Counted from the first letter of the stretch, positions 34,925-47,616 are shown. The stretch: 64,000 nt of DNA from Helianthus annuus (GCF_002127325.2 NC_035437.2:168188265-168252264), one strand, 5' to 3'. Numbers and translations are program-made. Notes: generated by a model not told the origin, from the letters alone.

Positions 34925-35385
34925 TATATTTAGATGTATAGTGTCATATGGATGATCAATAGTGTTATATTATGTACAGACATATTAATTTCCTTTCATA
35001 GTGTTTTATACATTAACAGTGTTATTTTTTTTATATTTATATGTATAGTGTTTTATCCCCAATCAATAGTGTTATATACTGTACAGACATCTTAATTTCC
35101 TTTCATAGTGTTTTATCCCCAATCAATAGTGTTATATTCTGTACAGACATCTTAATTTCCTTTCATAGTGTTTTATCCCCAATCAATAGTGTTTTATACA
35201 TTGAATTGTTTAGGGTAAGTTTTTGTTTTAGTGCTTTATCATTAACAGTGTTATTTTTTTATATTTATATGTATAGTGTTTTAACCCCAATCAATAGTGT
35301 TATATTATGTACAGACATCTTAATTTCCTTTCATAGTGTTTTATCCCCAATCAATAGTTTATATTCTGTACAGACATCTTAATTT
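34925..35385 (+). repeat. 60-bp minisatellite, degenerate
   Basis: Units of 60 bp (35047, 35107, 35167 starts) read CATAGTGTTTTATCCCCAAT, CAATAGTGTTATAT, GTACAGACATCTTAATTTCC. Diverged units flank them. The 113-codon ORF across it is only this repeat translated. Confidence 0.9.
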
Positions 35386-37300
35386 TCTGGTTCGCAAGGT
35401 TTTATGATTATTGTTAATTAAACTGTACAGTGTCTTACAATAGTCAAGGAAATCGGATAATCAACTTTTGAATGGAAGTCGCTAGTTTTTAGGAGAATGA
35501 TGGGGGTTTTGGTTGTGTAGGATACGGTTACCATATTTGAAACATCCGAAAAGACACTATTGCCCTTCAATTTTACATAAGGTCCTTCTAATTAAAACAC
35601 AATTTACATTTTTATACCCTATTGATCTCAACCATTAGATCAAATATCCAATGGTTTAAAACACTTCTTACCTTCTCACATTTTAAACACTTTTTACTAT
35701 ATCCCTACCCTTAAAGTACATTTTTTTTTAATTTTATGTTTCTTACATTCATATGTGTATATGTGTATGAATATATATATAACCTTACTTCATTGAACTA
35801 ATTTGAAATGCTATTTGTATAAAAGAGATTTCACAACTATTCAGTTTCGTTTGTTCATATATGAAGATAAACAAAACGAGGAAAACATTGATCTTGGAAT
35901 TGTGTTCGGTTCGTTACATGTCTTGATCATTGTCCGGGTGTGTTAACTAGAAGAACCTAAACACGTAAATCACACATTACGTTAGTATATACGAGATATA
36001 ACTACGCTAAATGAATCCGGAAACTCAAAAACAATAAAAATATAAATTTTCGCCAGCTTTAGCTCTCGTCGAGCCGCACGGTAATGGAAAGTAACATTGT
36101 CGCGCGACGCGACCCTTCTTCGCGTCACGCGAGGAGTAATGCTTGGATCGTCGCTCGACACGAGACTTTGTTTTTCACAGAAAGTTTCCAGGTCTGAGCT
36201 ACATTTACCCAGCTCAACCATGTTTCACTATTTTTAGCATAACTCGGCCAAAACGCCTATGATAGACCCCAAACTTGTTTCTAAACACTTGTAATTCATT
36301 TATCTACATGTTTAACTTGTAATCCATAACCCTGATGTATAACTTTTATGTTTTGCGCTACACATTCACAGTTTGTGCATTCAATTGTTCAACCTGTTTC
36401 TATGTTAAACATTGAAACTCATGTTAATCAAATCTGTTCACAAGAAATAACTTCTTACGACTTTACCCCATTACCCGGGTTATTAACCTTGTGTCACACA
36501 CTCCCGTTACCCGGTTAGCGTTTACACTTATTCGATCGTTCAATCTTCTAGTGATCGAACTCAATTAGTTCGAATTCATTTCAAGAATTCACATTCTTCT
36601 GATTACGACCCATTACCCGAGTTCATTGGCTCATAGTTCGCGTTATCCGGTTTACGCTCGTGTTCGCCACTTAACCCATTATCCGGGTTTGTGAGAAAGT
36701 CATTACCCACGCTCCCGTTACCCGGTTTCCGTTATACTTTATTTTGACCCGTTTGGTTTGTTCACGTGAATACGATCACTTACGAACATCCAAACTTAAA
36801 TATATCACATTCCAAACCACTACATAGCAACTTAACCCATTATACGGGTTTGTGTCAAAGTCATTACCCACGCTCCGTTAACCGGTTTGCGTTATACTTT
36901 ATTTTGACCCGTTTGGTTCGTTCGTGTGAGTACCATCACTTATGAACATCCAAACTTAAATATATCACATTCCAAACCACTGCATAACATTTTTGCAATA
37001 ACTTAATAAAGAAAATTAACGGGGCATGCAGCCATGTACCTTAAAGTTTTCCCTTCAATCGTGCATCTGCCCCCGTTTAACCGTCCAAAGCTCCACTCGA
37101 GTTGCTTAAAGAGTGCAACCCAATTATCATTAGAACTTCATTGTCCACATCCTTGGCATGTAAACTTGCCAAAAATTCAATCATAGGTTTATCATTTTTC
37201 GTTCATTATTCACCATTGATAACTCATTTAGGCGTTTCATCAAACACCTTGTGTGCACAACTTTTAGCTTGCTATATTAGTTCAATTTAGCATCTTCTAA
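35386..37300. other. Non-coding DNA, probably old LTR-retrotransposon remnants
   Basis: It has many copies of CCCATTACCCGGGTT and CCCGTTACCCGGTT. 36669-36829 and 36830-36986 are a tandem duplication of about 161 bp. No coding sequence or clear LTR ends. Confidence 0.4.
36669..36986 (+). repeat. 161-bp tandem duplication
   Basis: ACTTAACCCATTAT(C/A)CGGG opens both copies and CATTCCAAACCACT(A/G)CATA closes both. The copies are over 85 percent alike by eye. Confidence 0.85.
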
Positions 37301-38734
37301 GACCACCCGTAGTGGGCGGATTTTTGGCGTTTTTCCCCTAAAAATGCCCTCCCGTGCTGCATTGACCGCCCACCGGGGCGTTTTTTTCAAAAAAAGGTGT
37401 CTGAGTGTTTTGTTTAAAACGCCAAAATCGCACGAGATTCAACATTTGACCGTTGCTTTCAACGGTAATTTTTTTTAATTAATTTAAATCAACTTTTTAC
37501 CTATAAAAACCCCACTTTCCACTCATTTTTTTTTATGAATTTTACCCTCCTCTCTTCAATACTACTTCATATTTTATAAAAAAATTACATCATGAATCCC
37601 TTCCGACCCCCTTTTGGTGTTCCATCTAGACCCAGTAACCAAACTTCTTATCACCTGAACACCACCTAACCGCAACCGTCCTTCAATTTCCAAGAGATAG
37701 ACTCGAGTATGTTGGCGTACACACAAATATTAAGCATGGGCGGTTCGCAACCGTTCTTTCACGGTCAACACGGCTTTGCATCCATGGGCGGTTCGCAACC
37801 GTCTCAAGAAGAAACCGAGCCCGACGTTGAAACGGTACCGGAGACACAACCGAGCCCGTTGCCGAGGTGTCTCAACGTGGTAAACGATCTCATAAAAAGG
37901 ACCCAAACGCTCAACGTCAGAATCGAACTTACCTAGCTTGGACAAAAGATGAGGAGTACGCGTTAGCACGAGCGTGGCTCGACATATCGGAGGACCCCGA
38001 AGTTGGTAAGCGTTATAAAAATATATTTGTTTAATTTTATTTAAATAGTTTGGTAATCTTTTTTTTTTGAGAATATAACATTATATATTTTTTTATTTTT
38101 TGTAGCAAACTATCAAACTTCACCCATTTTTTGAAATAAAATTTGTGAAACTTTTTTAAAGCGAGGGGTAAAGGTGAGTATCAGGACAAAGATTCGATAT
38201 CAAGCAAATGGACCGATATAAACCAGAAATGTCATCAGTTCCAATAAGTTTTCCAATGCACGAGGGATAACTGGGGTAGCGGACAAAACGACGCGAGTAT
38301 ATTAACAAGAGCGTTGGAGGAGTACAACCTAACGAGAGGCGTTTTCACATACATGAATTGTTGGGAGCTTCTACGTGGAAGTCCTAAATGGTCTAACGTA
38401 CCGAGCATGACGTCTAGTGGTAGAGGTAAAGCGAAACGGTCCAGAACATCATCCTCGGTTGATCTGTAGACACCCACTTCCGATGCTCGAAACATCGATT
38501 TAAATATTAATTTGGATGGCGACGAGGATGTGGAGCTTTGAAAATTTGAAAATATTTTTTTTATTACTATTGGTAAACGGTAAAAATGGGGGATGGCTCA
38601 CCATTTTCAATGCTCTAAAGCCCGCCAAAGGCTTGGAGGTGGCTTGTTTAGCGCCCTAAGATGACGGAGGGCGCCGATGTTGACGGTGTCATCCAACTAA
38701 GGTGGCTGGAGGCGTCACCCCACACCACCCAGTC
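37301..38734 (+). mobile_element. PIF/Harbinger-type derivative
   Basis: The left end GACCACCCGTAGTGGGCGG and the right end, reversed (GACTGGGTGGTGTGGGG), form rough inverted repeats, flanked by TAA (37298-37300) and TTA (38735-38737), imperfect for the usual TWA target. It carries the Myb-like accessory ORF but no DDE transposase. Confidence 0.6.
37592..38541 (+). pseudogene. Myb/SANT-like accessory protein of a Harbinger element, broken
   Basis: It begins MNPFRPPFGVPSRPSNQTS and soon stops. Shifted frames give AWTKDEEYALARAWLDISED (Myb-like), KDSISSKWTDIN, NDASILTRALEEYNLTRGVF and WELLRGSPKWSNVPSM, ending NLDGDEDVEL. About 170 bp of AT-rich sequence interrupts it. In this superfamily a Myb-like protein partners the transposase. 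Stops and frameshifts make it non-functional. Confidence 0.65.
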
Positions 38735-38738
38735 TTAA

Positions 38739-39631
38739 AGTGTCTTTTGTTTTAGAACCAATCAAACTATCATATGTGTGTAAGCATGACTTGTGAAGGA
38801 ATGGAGAGTAAAACAATAATATTGTCGAATCCCTAAATCCCTGGATGACGTTTAAATGGTCTTCGCTGACGTCGTAATGTTCCAGCTCTTGCTTGCTACA
38901 AAAAAGAAAACCGTTAACCTCGTCACGGAGGTCCCCGGGGGGGAGGGGGTGGCGATCCGTGACCAAGCTCCGGCGTGAGAATAAGTAAACTTGTCGGAGA
39001 GTACGAGAGCAACTTATTCCGATGAGTGTGATCACCGGAACAATCTCTATGGTGTGAATCGGGTGTAAATGTATGTGTGTGTTTAATGTAAGGGAATTAT
39101 GGTCGGAATAAATGTGAGAGCATTTAGTGAGATACCTTAGACTTGTGTGAATGGTCGTTCTTTACCTTCCTTATATAGCCAAGAGTCCTTATCTCTCTAA
39201 TGGAGTGATACCGAGACCATCTAATGGTTCCTTTCTATCTTTGGGGGACTCAAACACGTGTCTGAGCCCTAACGGAGAGATGGCTGCCTTCATTTAATGA
39301 AGCCGGCTTGGCAGTACAGTGCCAGCCGGAGATCCTCTTCTTGTCATTCATTTAATGCTTTCTTCCCTTTGTAAATATCTCTTTCCCGCCCGTTTCATAT
39401 AGGAGAGTCCCTTAATGGGCAAGCATCAATGTTTTGGGCCTTACCGATTGGGCCTACATGAAAAGAGCCCAAGACGGGTCAAGCTGGGTAAACCATTGGC
39501 CCGTCGTCAAGTCATCTTTAGTCCCTGATTCTGAATTCAAATCTCATGACTCAGGGCTGAGTCATAACTGTTCATGGGAGTAGTTTTCTTGGGCTAAGAA
39601 TGTGGGCCTACCCTTAGCTAATCATCACGCA
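38739..39631 (-). repeat. 3' LTR of the Tat-type element (left end uncertain)
   Basis: In element sense it starts TGCGTGATGATTAGC at 39631 after a polypurine tract. A TATA motif GGCTATATAAGG lies at 39179-39168. The other end is taken as TGTCTTTTG at 38739 but could be inside 38739-38950. A polyG run lies at 38935-38950. Confidence 0.5.
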
Positions 39632-39645
39632 CCCCTTCTTTTTTC
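39632..39645 (-). promoter_or_regulatory. Polypurine tract of the Tat-type element
   Basis: GAAAAAAGAAGGGG in element sense ends directly at the LTR start. Confidence 0.6.
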
Positions 39646-39877
39646 GAGAATCATTAATCGCCGGATATCAACGGCGGGGGTTTAATCCCCTTAATACACG
39701 TGCAGGGTGGTTTTAAATTTGAAAAGATAATGATGTGACAGTTTTTTCCCTTTCACGTCAGTTACCCTCTTTAAAAACCTCTATCGTCCCTTAGATTTCT
39801 TTTACCCTTCATTTTTCTCCATTTCTTCCTCTTTTCTCTCTTTCATAACCATTCTCCGATCACCATTTTATATCATC

Positions 39878-42346
39878 ATGAGCCGTACCGGCCGTTCTAC
39901 TATTCACTCTGTTCTGACGGCGAGGGACCTGGAGTCTTTTGTTGAAACCTTCAAGATCCTGGAGCGTTTCTCCCCAACTCTGCCTGGTCCCGATGACTCA
40001 GCGGAGTATACCCCTGACCGGATTGTTCTGTATACCCTGTTGTTTTCTTCTTGTGGTGTCTGTTACCCACTCTCATCTTTCAAGGTAGATCTATTACGGC
40101 ACTTTAAGGTTCATTTCTCTCAGTTACATCCCTTAGGGTTCATGAGGGTTGTACATTTCGAGTTGTCATGTCTGGCGGTCTCCGGCGAGCCATCGATTCC
40201 TCTGTTTTGCATGTTTTACAAGTTGGTTTCTGACGGGGACTGGTTTACCTTCACCAAACGGAAGGACAACATATCTCAGCCCTGCTATTCTTTCATGCCA
40301 ACCTCAACCTACCCCAAGGAGTGGAAGAGTCGGTTTATTTTTGTCTCTGCCGCCATGATGTCGGAATCGCCACCGTTGAGGGATGCTAAGGCAGCCATTG
40401 AAGACAGCATTCCTGTTTTGTCTGCCGATGAAATTGTTCAGTGGAAACGCATGCGAGAATCCTACGAGGGCTTTTACTTTTCCCGAAGGGATTTTGGCTA
40501 TGGGAGGGTCAAGTCCTTCTTATCCAGTCAGGCCCAAGGCTTTTGTAGGCAAGAAAGGTATCTCCTTGTTTTATGCCCTTTTTCTGAGAATTTTCTAAGA
40601 GTTTCATGTAGTCATCTTTAGCCTCCTTTTTGGTGCAGAGATGACTTTGTAGGGTCTACTTCAGGGAGATTGCAAAGATGTCCAATTTGTGGTTGGTGAC
40701 AAAGTTGAGCCGGGTCTGAACCGAGGCGCTGAGAAGAAGATTACCAAGGGATCTGTTCAGGAAGGGGAGTCTGCTGCCGAGGAGAGGGGCGAGGAAGCTT
40801 CTTCCGGCGAGAAAAAGGGTCCCCTTGGTTCCCTTCAAGTGAGAAGTTCAAGCGATGATGATAATGATGAAGACCTGGAGAGTCGATTGGTTCGTAAACG
40901 GAAAGCAGCTCCACCCAGCAGCCCTAAGCAAGTTCCTGTCCCTCGGGATATCCGGCTGAGACTCCGAAGTGCTAGTGGCCAAAAAGCTTTTTCTTCCACG
41001 AGGGCTGCCTCTGAGCTTCCTCCCACTAGGGTCAAAGGCTCCTTGACCAAACACTTGCGATCGTCCAGTCTTGTGAGTGAGCCTTTGTTGGTAAGTTTCC
41101 TTCTTACATTTTGTCTTGCTTTAAGTGACAGCTTCTTGAATTCTGGCTGACTTTGGCTGGTCCTGTTTTGGTGGGCTTTTGGTGATTTTGTTTTTGTGTA
41201 TTTGTACCAAGGGAGTTCCCATGCTCCGATTGAGATTCCTACTACCCCTTCCTCCTCTCGGATCCGGGACAAAACTCCTGAAGTTAGTGCTGCTCGTGTT
41301 ACCCCTCAGCTTTTGAGATCTCTCCTTACCATGCTACTGGAACCAGCAAACCCTCTCACTTTGACAGTTTTGTCTCCCGATCCCCCTGTCTCCTTTGTTT
41401 GCTGACGCCCTTCCAGTCCCATACATTCCCAGATGGAAGTTCACTCAGTCTTCAGTAGTGGGGACCCCTAAGACTGCCCGGGATTTCTTGGCTCATGCTG
41501 TTCCTCCCTCCCATAGATTTATGAATTTTGCTCCGAGGGACGACCTCTTTGATGATCAATATAGCATGTCCCTTTGCGAAGGGCTTTTCAGGGGTGTTGG
41601 TATGTTACAACGAGTGGATGAACTGAGGAGGGAGAATGAGGGGCTCAAGAGTGACCTTAAGACTTCTCAAACCGTTGCTGCTGAGCTTGTCAGGTGGTTG
41701 ATGCTGAGCGTAAATTGCAGGAGGAGAAGGTACATAATCCTCCTCCCTCCTCCCCCTTTTTTATTCAGCCTTTTGCAACATTTTTTCTCAGGGAGCTGGT
41801 GTCATGCTGGAGCAGAAGGAACGTGCCTGTGCGAGGGAGATGAAAGTTTTGGTTGAAGAAAAGGAGGAGTTGGCCGCCGAGCTAAAGCATCAGAGGGAGC
41901 TTGACTCTGTGTCTCAAAAGGATTTAGATGCTATGTATGTTGAGTATGGGATGACATCGGATGATAACCAGAAGTTAGCCAAGGAGAAGTACTGGTTGAT
42001 CACTGAAGGCTTCGGGGCCTTCCTTACTGCTGTTTCCCAGTCTGAGAAGTTTAAAGGCAGTCTTGAACAGATTTACAGGGCTTACCAGGATGTGGGATAT
42101 TAGGCGGGCTTGAAGGACGGATATGCTTACTCCGCTCAAGGTTTGGGCAGGAAGGAAACCGCTCTTTACAATTCCAAGGCCAAGAAGCGGCTGTCTAAAC
42201 TGGACAAAGAGTTCGGAGGTAAGACCCCTGCCCTTCTTGAAAAGATCCTCAAGCGTCCTCTGATGTCCATTGATGAGCTGAAAGCCTTGCTGACTACCGC
42301 TGGTCCTTCTTCTCCAAAGTCTTTATCTGGGAATGATTCTCAGTAG
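39878..42346 (+). pseudogene. Antisense extra ORF of the Tat-type element, several exons, degraded
   Basis: The first exon (39878-40557) encodes MSRTGRSTIHSVLTARDLES onward and resembles the plant 'putative gypsy-type transposon' domain. It ends at a donor-like AAAG|GTATCT. Further pieces follow in order: about 40639-41089 (RGAEKKITKGS, Ser/Lys-rich), 41211-41400 (PIEIPTTPSSSRIRDKTPE), 41395-41730 (PRWKFTQSSVVGTPKTARDF, a coiled-coil start) and 41800-42346 (KEELAAELKHQRELDSVSQK, ending SGNDSQ). Acceptor-like sites precede several pieces. A stop near 42102 and frame changes after the first intron indicate decay. It is transcribed, if at all, against the pol strand. Function unknown. Confidence 0.6.
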
Positions 42347-43187
42347 TTTCAAAACATTAACTATTTCGATATGGTTGTAACTAAACAATTATGCACCCTA
42401 AAACACTGTTAACTTTTGTTGTATGGGGGAGGGCCTTTGTGTTGGGGTCCTCCAAGTATCCTAGCATATGATCTAGCTATCTTTTGACTATATATCGTCG
42501 ATTTGTTTTTGTTATTTTTGGTGTGTTGCTTTTTGCAGGTGTTATTACCGGGAAACAGCCCAGCATTTACCTGGAGACTTTTGGTTATTTGTAGCATGAT
42601 TACAAAAATTTTGTTAGTCTGTTTACTAGGTTTCCTAGTTTGTTGTTTGTATATTTGCTTTTCTTTTAGGGTTAGCAAGATTCCCTGTTGTATTAATGTA
42701 CATTTGCTTTGCAGTTTATACACAAAAAGTTTCCTTTTTAGTATGTATGTGTTGGCTCTTTTTTGTAGTTTGCTTTACAAAAGTTCTTTTTGTAGTTTGT
42801 TTTGTAAACCAGGATTGTCTGTTCGAGGACAGTCCTTGGACAAGTTTATAATGGCAGATTATGTTTTCCAACTTGTTTGTCCGTTTTCTTTGGGCTAGCT
42901 AGGCCCTGCTTTGCCCCACAGTCGGGCGTTTGGTGTGTTGGATACACCTCTTTACACGTGTGTTGTTTGTCATTAGGTTTGTAGTTTTTAGGCACGTTTG
43001 CCCTAATACAATACATGTGATTTATCAAAAGGAACAAGTGGGTTGTTCATTACCATACGTTTTTTGGGGACTCTGTCCTCCGGTACAAGATATTACAAAA
43101 TGTTTTTCTTGGGGTAACTCCTTAGCTAGTAGTGGACCTTTACAAAAGTGGCTTCTAAGCCGTTTTCATTGAAGGTGTTTTCATTTT
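42347..43187. other. Spacer between convergent Tat pol and antisense ORF
   Basis: T-rich on the plus strand; repeated TTTGTAGTTTG motifs at 42760-42810. No coding support. Confidence 0.5.
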
Positions 43188-44624
43188 TCACATATGATAC
43201 TTCCGGAGCTGCATAAGGTTCCAGGTCCTTGGGACTTCTTTGCCTTGAAGTGTTTCCAGTTTGCAGCTTCCTTTGCCATTCGCCCAAGTGACCCGATAGG
43301 GTCCTTCCCAGTTAGGCCCTAGCTTTCCGGTGCTTTCTTGCAAACTGGCCTCATTTGACCTTAGAACCAAGTCTCCAGGTACAAGGTTGAGTTTCTTCAT
43401 TTTCGCATTGTAATAGCTTTCGGGCTGCTTTTTATACTTGGCCTCCTTTACTGCTGCTATTTCTCTTCTTTCCTCGAGCAAGTTCAAATTCATCCGGAGG
43501 TCTTACTCGTTCTCGGCCTCTCTGAGCTTTATCCTTGCGGTTGGGGACCCTATTTCAGCTGGGATGACAGCTTCTGTCCTGAAGGTCAAACTAAAAGGGG
43601 TTTCCCCATTGCAGTCTTTGGGGGTGGTCCTATACGCCCACAAAACGAAAGGCAACTCTTCCAGCCATCCTTTTTGCTTTCTTCCTAGCCTCCCTTTCAT
43701 CCCCTTGATCACACTTTGGTTTGCCATCTCCGCTAGCCCATTGCTCTGAGCATGAGTGACGGAGGTGAACACCTGGTGTATGTGCATCTGTTCACACCAT
43801 GGTTTAAAGGGCTTTCCTGCTAATTGGACTCCGTTGTCACTGACCAGCTCCTTTGGCACTCCATATCTGCATATGATGATGTCCAGCACAAATCGCCTCA
43901 TGTGTTCTCCCGTAATCTTTGCCAGGGGCCTTGCTTCGACGCATTTGGTGAAGTAATCTATAGCAACCACCACGTACTTAACCCCTCCTGGGCCTTCCGG
44001 GAATGGCCCAATGATGTCGATGGCCCATTTCTGGAACGACCAGGATGTCGACACCGGTATCATCGGGTGCTTGTGGCGGTGTGTCATGGGAGCATGGACT
44101 TGGCAGTTGTCACATTTCTTAATCTCTTCTGACACTGTCTCATACATCCTAGGCCAATAAAATCCCGCATTCATTGCTTTTGCCACCACTGTCCTTGGCC
44201 CAGAATGCATGCCGCAAATACCTTCGTGTATTTCTCTAATCACATATTTAGCTTCTTCACTATCGACAAATTTCAATGATGGGCCCAGGTATGACGTTCG
44301 GTAAAGTTCCCCTTCGATTAACTCGTATTGTAAAGCTTTGACTCTTGTCTTCCGGGCTGCCCAGTCACCCTCAGGTAGTATTCCATCTTTGAGGAATCTT
44401 ACAATTGGTGCCATCCACGTCTCCTGGGCATTTTCGATTGTAGTTACTTCTTCTGTATCGAGGGAGGGGGAGGTTAGGACCTCCACCTTGACTTCTCTTG
44501 CTAGGTGGTCGAAAGCCACGGAAGCCAGCTTGCTAAGAGCATCGGATTTCCTGTTTCTCCCCTGGGGGATATATTCCAGTTTGAAGGTCTTGAAGGCCTT
44601 GGCTGTTTCTTTTACCTTGGCCAC
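43188..44624 (-). pseudogene. Tat-type integrase
   Basis: Frame 44624-43503 carries the HHCC region (HEGICGMHSG ... CDNCQ) and a catalytic core with WAIDIIGPFPEG, VSDNGVQL and SNGLAEMANQSV, supplying D, D and E. One in-frame stop at 43505-43503 separates it from the C-terminal part (43493-43188, GDLVLRSNEASLQ, KLGPNWEGPYRV). The integrase would otherwise read through to the end of pol. Confidence 0.8.
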
Positions 44625-46532
44625 ATATTAAGCCATTGTGCTGTCCTTAGCCTCGTACTCCGTATGGTACTGCTTGACCACTAGCTATGAGTCAGTACTG
44701 GCTTCCACATGTCTTGCTTTCATCTTTTTAGCCAGCCTCAACCCTGCTAAAAGGGCTTCGTATTCTGCTATGTTGTTGGTGTTCTCGAAGTCAAGTCTGA
44801 TGGCATAGGTTAGCTTAACTCTTTCAGGGTTGATCAGCGTGATGCCCGCTCCACTTCCTTCTTCGCTTGAGACCCCATCTGTGAGTAGTTTCCATATTGC
44901 TTCATCCTCTTTTTCATTTTCTTCTTTCTATAGGGCCTCCCACTTTAGGAGCTCTTTCTCTTCATCCTCCGGAACCTCAGCCAAGAAGTCAGCTAATATT
45001 TGTCCCTTCATGGCTGTTCTGGCTTTATATTCCAAGGAGTGTTCTCCCAACTCAATTGTCCACTTAACCAATCGGCCTGATAGTCCTATTCTCCTGAGTA
45101 CCTTTTAAAGTAGCTGACCCGTCATTAGCGTCACCTTATGTGCTTGGAAATGTCTTCTAAGTCTTCGGGATGCAAAGACAAGAGCCAGGGCTAGCTTCTC
45201 CAGAGGCATGTAGCGTTCCTCAGGGCCCTTGAGGGTTCTGCTAATGAAGTATATGGGGATCTGTTTTTCCTCCCTTTCCACCATCATTACTGCACTTATG
45301 GTTGTTTTCGAGGCAGACAAGTAAAAGAGCAGGTCCTCCCCGGGAACCGGGGTGGCTAAGGTTGGGAGCTTACAGATGTAATCTTTCATTTCTCGGAAAG
45401 CTGCCTCAGCTTCTGGAGTCCATCTGAACTTATCTGTCTGGAGACAGTCCTTCAGCACTTTCATGAAGGGGAGAGTTCTGTCAGCTACCTTTGACAGGAA
45501 ACGGTTCAGGGCGATTAGCCTCCCATTCAGTTGTGAATGTCTTTTAGGGATAGGGTGATCGCATTTCAGCCACAGCTTGGGTTTTCTCCGGATTAGCCTT
45601 GATCCCCCCCCTTGGTGACCACTACTCCCAGAAATTTTCCTTCTTCTACCCCGAAGCAACACTTCCCCGGGTTTAGCTTCATATTGACGTCTTGCATGGT
45701 TCGTATGGTTTCCATTATATCTTCTATCATGGCCATCTCCATGAGGCTTTTTATGACAATGTCGTCGACGTAGACTTCCAAGTTCCGCCCCTGTTGTTCC
45801 CTGAAGAGGGTGTTTATGAACCTTTAGTAAGTGGCCCCAACATTTTTCAGCCCGAAGGGCATTTTGGTGTAGCAAAAGTTCCCTCGTCTGTGATGAACGC
45901 AATTTTCTACTCATCTTCCATTGACATTTGTATTTGGTGATACCCTTTATAGGCATCCAGGAAACACTTCAGGGGGTACTGAGATAGGGAGTCCACCTGG
46001 ACGTCTATCTCCGGGAGGGGATAGCAGTCCTTGGGGCATGCTTTATTCAGGTCCTGGAAGTCTATGCATATCCTCAATCTTCATATTTTTTCTTGACCAT
46101 GACTGGGTTGGCGACCCAGGAAGGATAGTTCACTTCCCTCACTATTCCTGCACTGAGTAATTTCCTGGTTTCCTCACATGCGGCCCTTCTTTTGCTGGGA
46201 CCCATGCTCCGTTTATTTTGCTTTACCGGTTTCACCCAGTTGTATGTACTAAGCCGGTGTTCGGTCAGGCTTCTTGGTATCCCCGTCATATCTCCGTGTT
46301 GGAATGCAAATACGTCTATGTTGAATAGAAGCAATTCCTTGAGAGCACTTTTGCATTTGTCACTGAGGTGGCTTCCCACCTTAACCGTCTGCTCCGGGAA
46401 TCTGTCGCAAAGGACCCATTCTTCTATTCCTTCCTTTTGAGGCTTCTCGGGCACTTCCCCCTCAGAAACAGAAGACACTACTTCGTATGAAGATTTTACC
46501 CAAGCTAAGCCTTTTGCCGTTTGGAATACCAA
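44625..46532 (-). pseudogene. Tat-type reverse transcriptase and RNase H, frameshifted
   Basis: 46532-46074 gives the RT start (VRWVKSS-like lead, then NYPSWVANPVMVKKK). Frames to 45593 add the catalytic EVYVDDIVIKS (YVDD). 45540-45105 gives KFRWTPEAEAAFREMKDY, YFISRTLKGPEERYMPLEKL (RT-RNase H link). RNase H pieces lie in 45100-44640. Several stops and shifts break it. Confidence 0.7.
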
Positions 46533-46553
46533 AGCTCCATGTGGGGTTGAGGC

Positions 46554-46910
46554 CTATGCTTGCAAATCACCAATCCCCGGCCTTCCTAGGATTGCATTAT
46601 ATTTTGAGGGTGCCCGGACCACTGTGAAGGTAAGGGTTATGGTCCGGACACGGTCCCCCACCCCAACAGTAAATGGGAGCCTAATTTTTCCCAGGGGGTG
46701 AGATACACTATTGTTGAAACCGATGAGGGGGATTGAGTCTTCCTCAAGCCTGTCCCTCACATCCCTGTCAAACCTTAGGAAGCAGTGCTCATATATTACC
46801 TCTACTCCACTTCCCTCGTCTACATGTATCCTGGCTATCTTGTGTCCAGCCATTATGGCCGAAATGTTGAGGGGAAGTCTTTGCACCTCGTTTTCCTCCA
46901 GGTGGGGCAT
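46554..46910 (-). pseudogene. Tat-type aspartic protease
   Basis: RIHVDEGSGVEVIYEHCFLR holds the catalytic Asp in an altered D-E-G-S motif; NAILGRPGI is the second conserved block of retroelement proteases. The frame is open but the flanking pol is broken. Confidence 0.65.
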
Positions 46911-47616
46911 CAGTATGGAACTCTCATGCGGTCTGGGGAGCCCAGGACTCTAGCTTTTACACTCCTAGTTGTGTCAAACTCATCCATTCGCCTGATCATG
47001 TCTACGTCTGCCCTTCCAGGCTCCCTCACATCTTTTCCTTTGCGATCCCCTCCTCATTCTTTAATTTCTTTAACCAAGTGGGCCAATTTACCCGTTTTCA
47101 CTACGGCTTCTATTTCCCTATTCAGATACATACAATTATCGGTTTATGTCCGTTGCCCCTGTGGAAGTCACAGTACTCATTTGGTTGTGCCTTCGGTCCT
47201 GGCTTTATGGGTGGTGGCCTTGGAAAAGAATTCTTCACCCTCTCAGCAGCCAGTATCTCATTCGGGGTTTTGGTGAGAGGGGTGAAGCTATCGGAGTAAG
47301 GGAGTGACCCCTTACCCCGGGGTCTGTATGGGGAGTACGTGGGTCTTACCCTGTCATGCAATATTTTGTCAAAAGTTGGTTTTCAGGAGTATGATGTACC
47401 TTTTTCTGGAGGTTTTGGAGCGGGATTGCTTCTTCGGGCCGGGACGTCCATCTCTTTAGCCTTGCTGACTGTGTCTTTTACTCTGACAAAGGCCCTGACC
47501 CTGTCCATGAGGTTATCGAATGTGTGTGGGAACTCCTCTCCTAACTTCTCACACAGTTGTGCATGCTTCAGTCCATTGATAACACTGCTGATTTTCATGA
47601 CCTCAGGGACGTCCTT
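46911..47616 (-). pseudogene. Tat-type Gag, C-terminal part
   Basis: 47616-47383 reads DVPEVMKISSVINGLKHAQL and DNLMDRVRAFVRVKDTVSK, typical of gag of this lineage, then a stop (47385-47383). 47361-47122 reads on in the same frame to NEYCDFHRGNGHK, a C-H-H zinc-binding remnant. The N-terminal gag is beyond the X insertion. Confidence 0.65.

Larger units (their letters stand above)
38739..47616 (-). mobile_element. Tat-type Ty3/gypsy element, 5' part cut off
   Basis: On the minus strand: gag end, protease, RT, RNase H, integrase, then a region with an ORF on the opposite strand, a polypurine tract and a 3' LTR. Antisense extra ORFs between pol and the 3' LTR are known in the Tat lineage. At 47617 the gag is interrupted by the LTR of element X. 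All pol domains carry stops or frameshifts. Confidence 0.8.

Noticed and set aside
35041..35382. 113-codon ORF as a gene
   Set aside because: It is the 60-bp minisatellite translated.
34925..35385. CRISPR array
   Set aside because: Repeats are contiguous without unique spacers, in a plant nuclear context.
40835..41272. Minus-strand ORF of 145 codons
   Set aside because: It overlaps the antisense extra gene and has no support of its own.
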